DNA of 56,800 nucleotides, taken from the NCBI GenBank assembly GCA_016789755.1, contig JAEUQG010000183.1, forward strand, positions 1-56,800, in the 5' to 3' direction. The position numbers were made by a program, and so were the translations under genes. Within the stretch, counting starts at the first letter, position 1. Each line of letters begins with the position of its first letter. The notes under the pieces are model-generated. The model worked only from the letters and a program-made list of their open reading frames with translations. It did not search any database and had not been told where the DNA came from. Below, one piece after another: positions 1 to 7,561 of this stretch. The DNA is from Bryobacterales bacterium (GTDB lineage Bacteria > Acidobacteriota > Terriglobia > Bryobacterales > Bryobacteraceae).

Positions 1-1633
1 TCCCGAAGCCGAAATTGTCCTGGCCGGGAGCCAGCGCGTTGAGCCGGAATGCCGTCCCGTTGTTTGAGGCAATATTGATTGCGCCGCCGCTGACCGTGGC
101 CACCAGTCCGGCCGCCTGCAGCGTCGAATTGGCGTTGATGCCAGCGTTAATGGCCGCAACTGCCGCAGTGGCCGTACCGGCGGTCAGGCCGTTCACCACC
201 ACCTGCTGCACCGCCCCGCCACCGATCGAGAACTCGAAGGTCTGCGCCGAAGTAGTCGACAAAGAGACTGCTCCACTCGTCACCGACGTGTAGTCGAACG
301 AAGTGGCTGTGTCACTCGCCAACCGGAATGTCCCCAGGCCCAGCAAGTTGTCATTGTCGCCCGCTGCCAGCACTTCAAACCGCTCGCCGCGCGAGCTGCG
401 GAACACCAGCGTCTCACTGGAAACCGGCGTATCGAGCGTAATGCCGGCTTCCTGCAACGTGGCGTTGCTGTCCACGGCCAGCTTCAACGCCGATGCCAGT
501 TGCGCCGCCGTCGTCGTGCCCTGCGTGATGCCGAAGGTCAGATCCACCGGACTCGACAGGCCGCTGCCCTGCACACGCACAATGACGTTCGCCGAACCGG
601 ACCCGGTGGACGTTCCCGTCACCGTTCCGCGGCCCACAAACGCCGTCGCCAGCGAGGTGCCCGTTGCTCCGGAAACAAAATTCCCAAGCAGCGCATTGCT
701 CAGCCGGTCGCCCGCGCCCACCTGGAACGCGCCCACGCTCGAGCTGAATCCAAGCCGCTCTTTCACCGTGCCGTCGGCCTGCGTATCGGTCACCACCACG
801 GCCTTGATGTTCGCGTTCTTGAATGCCGTCGCCGCCGCCGAAGCGCCGTCTCCAGCCGATTCGATCGCCGCGTTCACCGCCTCTACCAGCGTCGAGGTGT
901 CCGTCACACCGGCCAAATTCACCGAAACCTTGATCCGGTCATCGTCGGAAAAACCGGCGCCGCGGAAGAAGAAATCCGTCTGCCCGGCCACCGCCAGCGA
1001 GTTGATGTTCGTCGTGTCTTCCACGATCGACTGCACGCTCGTCGTCGCCGACGAAGTCGAAATGTCCGTCCCGGAAACGCTCGCCGCCTGCACGCCGCTC
1101 AAGCCGAGGCTCTGCGCATCCACCGTGGACGAGGTCAAGTCCACGGAAACCGATCCGTTGCTGATTTGCGATACGCCCGCGTTCGCCCGGCCGCCGCCGA
1201 TAAACACGCTCAACGACTTCGCAAACTGTCCGCCGCGGTCCAACCCGATCGTCTGCGCCTGCCGGTTGATTTCCGACAACACGCTTTGAAACTCTCCGTT
1301 CAGCACCTCGCGCGAACCCGTGTATGTCCCCGAAGCCGACTGCGTCGCCAGCGTTCTGGCACGGTCCAAAAGCTTCGAAATGTTATTAATGCCGCCGTCG
1401 ATGATCTGCAGCGTGCTGATGCCGTCGTTGGCGTTGCGGACGCCCTGCGTCAACACGGAAATATCGGAGCGGAACCCGTTGGCAATGGCTAAGCCAGCGG
1501 CATCGTCGCCGCTGGAGGTGATGCGCAACCCGCTGGTCACGCGCTCGATCGTTTTCTGCTGGAAGTTCGATGCCAACCGCAGGTTCTCCTGCGCCGACAA
1601 CGAGGGAATATTCGTATTAATCGTGAATGCCAT
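1..1633 (-). CDS. fliC: Flagellin, 3' end outside window
   Basis: Structural subunit of the flagellar filament, secreted by the flagellar type III apparatus. The visible 544 residues begin MAFTINTNIPSLSAQ and continue with the conserved D0/D1 helix (LRITSSGDDAAGLAIANGF, then NDGISTLQIIDGGINN), which is diagnostic of flagellin. After about residue 180 comes a long Thr/Ser/Gly-rich variable region of the D2/D3 type, with repeated stretches such as GTTTAAQLASALK and TSTLVEAVNAAIES. The frame is still open at base 1, so the C-terminal D1/D0 helices lie outside the window and the whole protein would exceed 600 residues, long for a flagellin. The start is fixed by the conserved N-terminus and AGGAG six bases upstream. 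csrA and fliW lie nearby on the same strand, which points to CsrA/FliW control of its translation. Confidence 0.95.
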   Translation of the reverse strand, partial: MAFTINTNIPSLSAQENLRLASNFQQKTIERVTSGLRITSSGDDAAGLAIANGFRSDISVLTQGVRNANDGISTLQIIDGGINNISKLLDRARTLATQSASGTYTGSREVLNGEFQSVLSEINRQAQTIGLDRGGQFAKSLSVFIGGGRANAGVSQISNGSVSVDLTSSTVDAQSLGLSGVQAASVSGTDISTSSATTSVQSIVEDTTNINSLAVAGQTDFFFRGAGFSDDDRIKVSVNLAGVTDTSTLVEAVNAAIESAGDGASAAATAFKNANIKAVVVTDTQADGTVKERLGFSSSVGAFQVGAGDRLSNALLGNFVSGATGTSLATAFVGRGTVTGTSTGSGSANVIVRVQGSGLSSPVDLTFGITQGTTTAAQLASALKLAVDSNATLQEAGITLDTPVSSETLVFRSSRGERFEVLAAGDNDNLLGLGTFRLASDTATSFDYTSVTSGAVSLSTTSAQTFEFSIGGGAVQQVVVNGLTAGTATAAVAAINAGINANSTLQAAGLVATVSGGAINIASNNGTAFRLNALAPGQDNFGFG

Positions 1634-1650
1634 GTTTCTCTCCTAGAAAC
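1634..1650 (-). promoter_or_regulatory. Hairpin with Shine-Dalgarno GGA in loop (CsrA site)
   Basis: On the flagellin mRNA this reads GUUUCU-AGGAG-AGAAAC and is directly followed by the AUG. The six-base arms are perfectly complementary and the loop is the Shine-Dalgarno sequence with a GGA core. A GGA in a hairpin loop over the ribosome site is the known mode of CsrA repression, for example at hag of Bacillus subtilis. Binding itself is inferred. Confidence 0.75.
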
Positions 1651-1660
1651 GTCATGTACT

Positions 1661-1678
1661 CCGGGCAGTCCTTCCCGG
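1661..1678 (-). promoter_or_regulatory. Second leader hairpin with AAGGA loop (CsrA site)
   Basis: On the flagellin mRNA this reads CCGGG-AAGGACUG-CCCGG: a perfect five-base GC stem with an eight-base loop containing ARGGA, the core of the CsrA consensus. It lies ten bases upstream of the hairpin that holds the Shine-Dalgarno sequence. Two such sites match the dual occupancy expected of a CsrA dimer. The structure is seen; its function is inferred. Confidence 0.7.
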
Positions 1679-1829
1679 GCCCCCCGTCCGCCGCGCCATT
1701 TTTGCGCCACAGCGGGAGGCAACATTTGGTCGTTCTCTGCCCTCATCGGAAACACGGCCGAAGAGTGTGAAACGGAAAGAATCGTAAATCTGTTTGTTTT
1801 GGGGTGATATTTCCCGGACAGGGAATGTA

Positions 1830-2345
1830 CTACCTGGCCTTGCCCAAGCGCGTCTTCAACTCACGGAGAAATGCTTCCCCGTCCCCTTCCACCAACCTCC
1901 CTATCGGGATGATATGCGCTTGCAGTCCATTCAGGCCGACAAAGGCGTACCCACCCGCCTCCTCCACACGAACGATCTCCTCATACTTCGTGGCGATCCT
2001 GCCGTTCGAAAATGTGCCCACAAGCGCTTCGCCGGTCAGCTCCAGTTCATGCGTAGCAGGCGTCCCAGGCCGCCAATTCTCGCCGTACAGCCGCCGCGCG
2101 TGCCTGGCATACCAGCTCCAACTGAGCCGCGGCGCCAGCGCCACCCAGCCCACCAACACTACCGCTCCCACAGCTACCCATTTCCATCCCCGCGGAATGG
2201 CATGCAGATAAGTGGAGAGGCCAATCGCCAGAGCCACACCGTACACCTGGAGCCTCATCTGCCGCCGCCACTCTGGCGAGTGCTTCGCATAATGGAGCGA
2301 ATACGCCGCCAGATCCTCCGGAGTGAGTTCGAAACGGATCCGCAT
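1830..2345 (-). CDS. YcxB-like membrane protein
   Basis: A 171-residue protein with an N-terminal soluble segment starting [24 protein letters not shown]. Two close hydrophobic segments follow (about residues 35-51 and 54-76), then a C-terminal beta-rich domain with [32 protein letters not shown] and AHIIPIGRL. This layout matches the YcxB-like family: two membrane helices, then a PH-like domain usually ending 'iPkraf'. Function in the family is unknown. It lies upstream of flagellin on the same strand, 196 bp away, so it could be co-transcribed, but nothing ties it to motility. Confidence 0.65.
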   Translation of the reverse strand: MRIRFELTPEDLAAYSLHYAKHSPEWRRQMRLQVYGVALAIGLSTYLHAIPRGWKWVAVGAVVLVGWVALAPRLSWSWYARHARRLYGENWRPGTPATHELELTGEALVGTFSNGRIATKYEEIVRVEEAGGYAFVGLNGLQAHIIPIGRLVEGDGEAFLRELKTRLGKAR

Positions 2346-2434
2346 GCAGGGTTCGGTCTACCATCGGCCCCAAGCAGGGCATCCTTTACGCCCTGGTCCC
2401 CTCACCCGCCCGCTCCGGTGCTACCCTCATCCCC

Positions 2435-2755
2435 ATGGATTGGTTCCTGCTGGCCGTCGCCGGCGCACTCGAAATCGTCTGGGCCGCCGGCCTCAAATAC
2501 ACCGCCGGATTCACCCGCTTCTGGCCCAGCGCCATCACCGCCGCCGCCATGCTCGCCAGCATCTTCTGCCTCGGACTCGCCGTCCGCACTCTCCCCCTCG
2601 GCACCGCCTACGCCGTCTGGACCGGCATCGGCACCGCGGGCACCGCCATCGCCGGCATAGCGCTCTTCTCTGAGCCCGCTTCCCTGCTCCGCCTCACTTG
2701 CCTCTTCCTCATCCTTGCCGCTATCGCCGGTTTAAAACTCTCTACTCACCCATAG
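2435..2755 (+). CDS. SMR-family transporter, Gdx/SugE type
   Basis: A 106-residue inner-membrane protein with four hydrophobic helices, the full length of the small multidrug resistance family. The essential membrane glutamate is E13 in [19 protein letters not shown], and the WAxGLKYTxGFTR stretch is typical of the SugE/Gdx branch, which exports guanidinium compounds, rather than the EmrE branch. It would work as an antiparallel homodimer driven by proton exchange. No guanidine riboswitch was recognised in the short upstream region. The 3' end overlaps the 3' end of csrA by 14 bp, so the two are convergent. Confidence 0.85.
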   Translation: MDWFLLAVAGALEIVWAAGLKYTAGFTRFWPSAITAAAMLASIFCLGLAVRTLPLGTAYAVWTGIGTAGTAIAGIALFSEPASLLRLTCLFLILAAIAGLKLSTHP

Positions 2756-2999
2756 CCCGCTCGGCCGCTTTCCCCTTTTCCCGCAATCTCCCCACCAGCG
2801 CCGCCAAACCCGTCCCCTCTCCCTGGCTCGCCGCCACGTTCTGCGCCGCCGCCTGCCGCATCTCCCCACGCAATATCCCCAACTCCCGCGGCGCCACAAT
2901 CCCAATCTTCACCCGCGACGGACTCAGATCCATAATCCGTATCTCCACATCGTCTCCCAGATAAATCGTCTCCCCGACGCGCCGCCCGATAATCAACAT
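2742..2999 (-). CDS. csrA: CsrA translational regulator
   Basis: An 85-residue RNA-binding protein starting [17 protein letters not shown], followed by [18 protein letters not shown], the beta-strand signature of CsrA dimers including the conserved R44-type RNA-contact region (APREL). The C-terminal tail after about residue 60 ([18 protein letters not shown]) is longer than in enteric CsrA and may be where FliW binds, as in Bacillus. The start is fixed by the invariant MLI; the open frame extends much further upstream but does not resemble protein there. It overlaps fliW by seven bases, so both are translated from one message. Likely target: the flagellin leader at 1634-1678. Confidence 0.95.
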   Translation of the reverse strand: MLIIGRRVGETIYLGDDVEIRIMDLSPSRVKIGIVAPRELGILRGEMRQAAAQNVAASQGEGTGLAALVGRLREKGKAAERAMGE

Positions 3000-3424
3000 G
3001 CGCCCTCCCCGCCGATCGGATGCTCGAACAAATACCCCGAGTCGTACTGAATCACCTGCCGCGCCTGCCGCGTCCTGCGGTGAATCACCACCGGAGCCAT
3101 CAGGTTTGCCGTCGGCGTACGGTCCTCCCGCAAGGTCAAAATCGCCAGACACAACAGATCCGGACTCATTCCCCCAATCGCCTCCAGATCCGCCTCCGCC
3201 GCCTTCAACTGGAACCCCTTGTCCACACACACCGCCGGAACCGTCGTAAAGCACAACTCCACATGCACCAGGCTTTGCAGAAACACGACCGGCGAAGTCT
3301 CCGGCGGCTCAATCAACACAAACTTCGTGTCCGCTTCAAAAGCCGGCAAGCCTTCGGCAAACTCCACCACTGCTTCCTCGCCGTATTCCACCTTCCCAAA
3401 CCGCGGCGTTTCGAGAAATGCCAT
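2993..3424 (-). CDS. fliW: Flagellar assembly factor FliW
   Basis: A 143-residue protein with the FliW hallmarks: an N-terminal TPRFGKVEYGEEAVVEFAEGLPAF, a central FLQSLVHVELCF in place of the usual 'lqsledpdlaF', and LAILTLREDRTPTANLMAPVV. FliW binds free flagellin and, when flagellin has been exported, binds CsrA and lifts repression of flagellin translation. AGGGAG lies upstream of the ATG. Its stop overlaps the csrA start, so the regulator and its antagonist are made together. This is the standard three-part feedback loop with the flagellin gene 1.4 kb away. Confidence 0.93.
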   Translation of the reverse strand: MAFLETPRFGKVEYGEEAVVEFAEGLPAFEADTKFVLIEPPETSPVVFLQSLVHVELCFTTVPAVCVDKGFQLKAAEADLEAIGGMSPDLLCLAILTLREDRTPTANLMAPVVIHRRTRQARQVIQYDSGYLFEHPIGGEGAC

Positions 3425-3640
3425 ATTCTCCCTTGGTAAGGTAGTGCTCTCCGCCCAGCCGCCCTCTCAGCATTTTCCAAAACATTCCGTACCGCTTCTG
3501 TTCCGGCCCTCCCGCGCGCCCGGCCCCCACCCTGCTAAACTATAGATTCGGCGTGACGCGAGCATTCGCTCCCTACCCTTTCGAGTTTCCCCGCGTCTCG
3601 ATTACTAAAGACAATTTTTATGACACGAGGTGATTGCAAC

Positions 3641-4639
3641 GTGAAACGGTTTGTTCCGTTCCTGGTCTGTGCCGCGATGGCCGCCCTGCTTGGCTGCAAG
3701 GAATCCGGCAACAGCCAAACCAAAGCAGCAGAGACCGTCAAGGAACCTCCCGCCTCGGACCCCGCCAAGATCCAGCCCGCCGGCACCTGGGGTAAGCCCA
3801 ATGCACTCTACCCCGTCCTCAAGGGCGGCAAGTGGGGCTACATCGACAACACCGGCAAGATGGTCATCGAACCGCAATACCTCATGGCCGGCCGCTTCAC
3901 CGACGACCTCGCCATGGTCGTCGACCCGAAGAAGAAAATCGGCTACATCGGCCGCGACGGCAAATACGCAATCGAGCCCAAATTCGACGGCGGCGGCCCT
4001 TTCAGCGAAGGCTTCGCCGCGTTCTACATGAACAAGAAGGCCGGCGTCATCGACAAGTCCGGCAAAACCGTCCTCGAACCCAAATTCCACCGCATCGGCC
4101 GCTTCCATGACGGCCTCGCCGTAGCCGTCGTCGCCACCCAACTGCGCGACCGCGTCGTCTATGATTGCGGCTACATCGACTACAAGGGTAAGGTCGTCAT
4201 CTATCCTCAATTCGAGGCCGGCTGCACCGCCTTCAGCGAAGGCCTGGCCGGCATCCGCAAGCTCGGGCAACTCTGGAGCTTCATCGACGTCAAGGGCAAC
4301 ACTGCCGTCAAGCCCGCCTACTTCGCTCTCGGCCAGTTCGGCGAAGGCATCGCCGCGGCATCGAGCGAAAACTCCCGCTGGGGCTTCATCGACAAATCCG
4401 GCAATTGGGTCATCACCCCCCGCTATGAGCAGGTCGGCTACTTCTCCGACGGCCGCGCCACCGCCATCGGCGTCGGCGGCAAGCTCTGGGGCTACATCGA
4501 TAAATCCGGCGGCTTCGTCGTCAAACAGCAGTTCTCCTTCGCCGAACCCTTCGAGGACGGCGTCGCCCTCGTCCAGATCGGCAAGAAGGTCGGCTACATC
4601 GACCGCGACGGCAAGTACGTCTGGCCACTCACCGAATAA
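3641..4639 (+). CDS. WG-repeat lipoprotein
   Basis: A 332-residue exported lipoprotein. The signal peptide is VKRFVPFLVCAAMAALLGC with a lipobox LLGC. The rest is about nine WG repeats of 35-45 residues, of the form 'GKWGYIDNTGKMVIEPQY..AGRFTDDLA'. These repeats form beta-sheet units found in surface proteins of many bacteria, with no settled biochemical role. I chose GTG at 3641 because GAGGTGA lies about nine bases upstream and a proper signal peptide then begins at residue 1. An ATG at 3620 in the same frame has no good ribosome site and adds seven unlikely residues. It is transcribed away from fliW. Confidence 0.85.
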   Translation: MKRFVPFLVCAAMAALLGCKESGNSQTKAAETVKEPPASDPAKIQPAGTWGKPNALYPVLKGGKWGYIDNTGKMVIEPQYLMAGRFTDDLAMVVDPKKKIGYIGRDGKYAIEPKFDGGGPFSEGFAAFYMNKKAGVIDKSGKTVLEPKFHRIGRFHDGLAVAVVATQLRDRVVYDCGYIDYKGKVVIYPQFEAGCTAFSEGLAGIRKLGQLWSFIDVKGNTAVKPAYFALGQFGEGIAAASSENSRWGFIDKSGNWVITPRYEQVGYFSDGRATAIGVGGKLWGYIDKSGGFVVKQQFSFAEPFEDGVALVQIGKKVGYIDRDGKYVWPLTE

Positions 4640-4704
4640 CTCGCCGCTTCCTTACTGTTCTCTTACCATTCGTCGGGATGGTTGGCTCTTACAATCATCC
4701 CTAT

Positions 4705-5445
4705 ATGAAACTGGCTGTTGGTCTCTTTCTCGCCACCGGAGCGGCGTCGGCCTCCTCCATCGCCATCTTCGCCAATAACTCCTTTACAGGCGCCCCCAAC
4801 CCCACCAACCTGTCTAACGCGTTGACAAACCTGGGGCATACCACGTCCACGTTCTCCTCCACCACCAACTGGGCGGCGAACCTGGGCGCCGCCAACCTCG
4901 CCATCATCCCCGACCTGGACAACGACCTCTTCGCCGCCCTCACCGTGGCCCAGCGCTCCGAGATCGCTTCCTTTGTCTCGAGCGGACGCAACCTGTTAGT
5001 GACCGGAGGCTCCGCCAACACCACCGATACCAATGGATTCCTCAACGGCATCTTCGGTTTTGCGGTCGTCGCCACCGGTTCGGCATTCTCCTCCATCATC
5101 GACAACGCCGCCGCCACCGGCACCCCCTTTGCCGCAGGGCCCGCCAGCCTTGGCCCCGTCAACCAGGTCTTCGGCCATACCTCCAGCTCGTTACCCGGAG
5201 GCGCATTGAATCTCTATCACAACGCCACGAACTCCGCCGTCTGGACCGCCAGCTTCGGCGCGGGCAAGATCGTCTACCTCGGCCACGACTGGTTTACCGG
5301 CACCGATGCCAACTGGAACAACGTGCTCGGCCGCGCTGTCAGCTACGCCGCCACGGACATTCCCTCCAACGTCCCCGAGCCCGGCGCCATCGGCCTCACC
5401 GCGGCTGCACTGGCTCTCGCCGTCTTCCGCCGGCGTTCTTCGTAA
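4705..5445 (+). CDS. PEP-CTERM sorting-domain protein
   Basis: A 246-residue secreted protein. It has an N-terminal signal sequence (MKLAVGLFLATGAASAS) and a C-terminal VPEPGAIGLTAAALALAVFRRR tail: the PEP motif, one membrane helix and an Arg cluster recognised by exosortase and typical of EPS-producing bacteria. The middle (about residues 20-215) resembles a DUF4350/GATase-like fold: IAIFANNSF at the start, LAIIPDLDNDLFAAL and LLVTGGSA. No enzyme residues can be assigned. Starts at 4678 and 4705 are both in frame; 4705 puts the signal sequence at the N-terminus. Confidence 0.75.
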   Translation: MKLAVGLFLATGAASASSIAIFANNSFTGAPNPTNLSNALTNLGHTTSTFSSTTNWAANLGAANLAIIPDLDNDLFAALTVAQRSEIASFVSSGRNLLVTGGSANTTDTNGFLNGIFGFAVVATGSAFSSIIDNAAATGTPFAAGPASLGPVNQVFGHTSSSLPGGALNLYHNATNSAVWTASFGAGKIVYLGHDWFTGTDANWNNVLGRAVSYAATDIPSNVPEPGAIGLTAAALALAVFRRRSS

Positions 5446-5448
5446 CCA

Positions 5449-7470
5449 TTACTGGCAACTGCCCGTCATGGCCGGCGGCAATCCGGCGGCACAAAACTGA
5501 TCGGGCACGCTCTGCTGGTAATACAGCGTATTGAGAGCAAAGTTCGCCATGCTCTTCACCCACGTGGTCCCCGTATCAAGCCCGGAGCGGATGTCCTTGT
5601 TCAGAAACAGCACCAGGTCGAGTCCGTGGTTGTCATACTTAACGGCAATTGTACCCGTGCCCGACAATCCCCCGTTGTGGTAAATCACGTCCTGGGCGGG
5701 ATCTGGTCGAATCCAGCCGAGCGTGTACGCGCTCAGCGGCCCGGGCATCTTCATGGCGTTGTACTGCGCGCTGCTGAGAATGGGATTGCTCGCAGAGGGG
5801 TGAATTCCGGCAAGGAAGCGGGCATAGTCCGCCACAGGCATCACCCAACCACCAGGCGCATCGAGGTTCTTCTGGTTCCATCCGCCGTAGGCTGCCGGCG
5901 CCAGCGGTTGCGTGTTGGAAAAGACGCTCCCGGTCACTTCCAGGTCCGAGTCGTGATAGCGGGCCTCTCCCATGGTGAGCGGCATCGCGCTTTCCCCGAT
6001 CTTCGATTTCGTAATTCCCATGGGTGTGAATACGAGATTCTTGATGGCTTGCGGATAGCTCACCGCCATCTGCTTGGCGATGGCCCCTCCCAGCAGCGAG
6101 TAGCCGAAGTTCGAATAGGCGTACGTCGTTCCGGGAGAGTTGTCCAGCATCACCGTGGAATGTGCCGAATGAATCTGCGGGATTGTCACCGGCAGATCGC
6201 CGGTGGTCATCCCCGCAACCCATCCGTCGCGGAACATCGGGTCGCCTGACTTGGCGGGGTCCCAGCCGCCTTCATGACGCAACAGATCGCCGAAATCGAT
6301 CTGGTACCAGCGCGGATCCGGAGATTGCCCCTGCGGCCCCTTGATCCCCAGAATGGACTGCACGGTCGTGGTCATCGGCAGGTTCTTGGCCGCCGTCATG
6401 CGCAGAGTGCCCACAGCCGTAATCGGTTTGGAGAGACTCGCCACACGGAACAGCGTGTCGCGCTTCACTTGCGGATATCCGGATTCGGCCAGCGTGTATG
6501 CTTTCCAATACACCAGGCGCCGTTGGTAGACAATCGCCAGCGCGGCGCCTCGCACGCCGTAATCCTGCATGTTCTGCTTCATGATGGAGTCCAGATTGGC
6601 GAGCGATACAACCGCTGTTCCGTCCACCTTCCATTCCCGCGTTTGCGGCGTCTCCGAAGCCACCCACACGGCGGCGTAGCGAGGATCGGCCGGGTTGCCG
6701 CCGCCATGCACCGAAAGCGGAATCATCCCCTGCGCGGCGTAGCTGCTGTTCAACGAATCAAACCCCGCCGCCGTTAGCCCGTGATGCGCCATCCAGCCGC
6801 CCGTCTGCGTATCGGTGAACCCCGCCAGCATCGTCGAATAGCTCGTCGGCTGGATGAATATCGGACGCGCCCATTGTTGCGTCTGAGCGTTGAAGTACTT
6901 CTGATAACTGCCTTCGCTGACCGAATGCGTGGACCAGGATTCGGCATGCTTCGGATTCGCCACAGCCACCACCGCAAAACGCGGCGCCGCGGCTGTTCCA
7001 TAGGCCGCCGCGGAAATCACTTTGAATTCGTTGTCGTGGAAATATTTGAGCCACGCGGCCAGCGATCCGTCGCCGCTGCCCGGCTTCAGATCGGTGGGAG
7101 CAACGGATATCGGAATCTGCTCGAAAATGGCTGCGAACTTCGCCGATCCCGCCGGCCCCGCCGCCGACACCCGCACCGGCCAGAATCCCGTCTGGTAGCC
7201 GTTCTGCACAAGCCCCTTATAGGTCGCCTCGCTCACTCCGTGGACACCAAACCAGGCCGGACCGGCCTTCTTCCGCCACACCGCAGAGTACAGCTCCGTA
7301 CCCGGATTGCCATGAACGCTGATGGACGTAAGCCGGTAGCCAGCCTGCGCCAGTTGATTGAACTGTTGCTGATGATATGCCGCCGTCTTGCCTACATACG
7401 CCACCGGCTGTGCCTGCAGCGCCGCCGCTGCCATCCAGAGAATGCCATGGAGTCTGTGTATTGTTTGCAT
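5449..7470 (-). CDS. Secreted beta-lactamase-fold serine hydrolase
   Basis: A 673-residue exported protein with a signal peptide (MQTIHRLHGILWMAAAALQAQ). Residues about 25-310 are tandem units built around 'GYRLTSISVHG..YSAVW', 'GYQTGFWPVRVS..FAAIFE' and 'GMIPLSVHGGG..YAAVWV', which resemble the BTRD1 repeats found before polyglycine hydrolases. Residues about 310-655 are a class C beta-lactamase/DD-peptidase fold: SLSK (SxxK) near residue 345, YSN, and HNGG in place of KTG. It probably cuts a peptide or ester outside the cell rather than conferring drug resistance. The chosen ATG begins a clean signal peptide; an ATG seven codons upstream is also possible. It is convergent with the PEP-CTERM gene (3-bp gap). 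Confidence 0.8.
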   Translation of the reverse strand: MQTIHRLHGILWMAAAALQAQPVAYVGKTAAYHQQQFNQLAQAGYRLTSISVHGNPGTELYSAVWRKKAGPAWFGVHGVSEATYKGLVQNGYQTGFWPVRVSAAGPAGSAKFAAIFEQIPISVAPTDLKPGSGDGSLAAWLKYFHDNEFKVISAAAYGTAAAPRFAVVAVANPKHAESWSTHSVSEGSYQKYFNAQTQQWARPIFIQPTSYSTMLAGFTDTQTGGWMAHHGLTAAGFDSLNSSYAAQGMIPLSVHGGGNPADPRYAAVWVASETPQTREWKVDGTAVVSLANLDSIMKQNMQDYGVRGAALAIVYQRRLVYWKAYTLAESGYPQVKRDTLFRVASLSKPITAVGTLRMTAAKNLPMTTTVQSILGIKGPQGQSPDPRWYQIDFGDLLRHEGGWDPAKSGDPMFRDGWVAGMTTGDLPVTIPQIHSAHSTVMLDNSPGTTYAYSNFGYSLLGGAIAKQMAVSYPQAIKNLVFTPMGITKSKIGESAMPLTMGEARYHDSDLEVTGSVFSNTQPLAPAAYGGWNQKNLDAPGGWVMPVADYARFLAGIHPSASNPILSSAQYNAMKMPGPLSAYTLGWIRPDPAQDVIYHNGGLSGTGTIAVKYDNHGLDLVLFLNKDIRSGLDTGTTWVKSMANFALNTLYYQQSVPDQFCAAGLPPAMTGSCQ

Positions 7471-7561
7471 TTTGTTGATTTCGGCCTCCATCAGCAAAGG
7501 CGCAACGGCTGGGCCGATTCTTGCACTCACCCGATTCATGGACGTAGGAAGGTTGCCGGGA

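Noticed and set aside
500..1492. Long Arg-rich open frame on the plus strand
   Set aside because: Opposite strand of the flagellin gene, which is certain from its N-terminus.
1740..1800. Sigma-28 promoter before flagellin
   Set aside because: Only a weak CCGATGA -10-like match and no convincing TAAA at the right distance.
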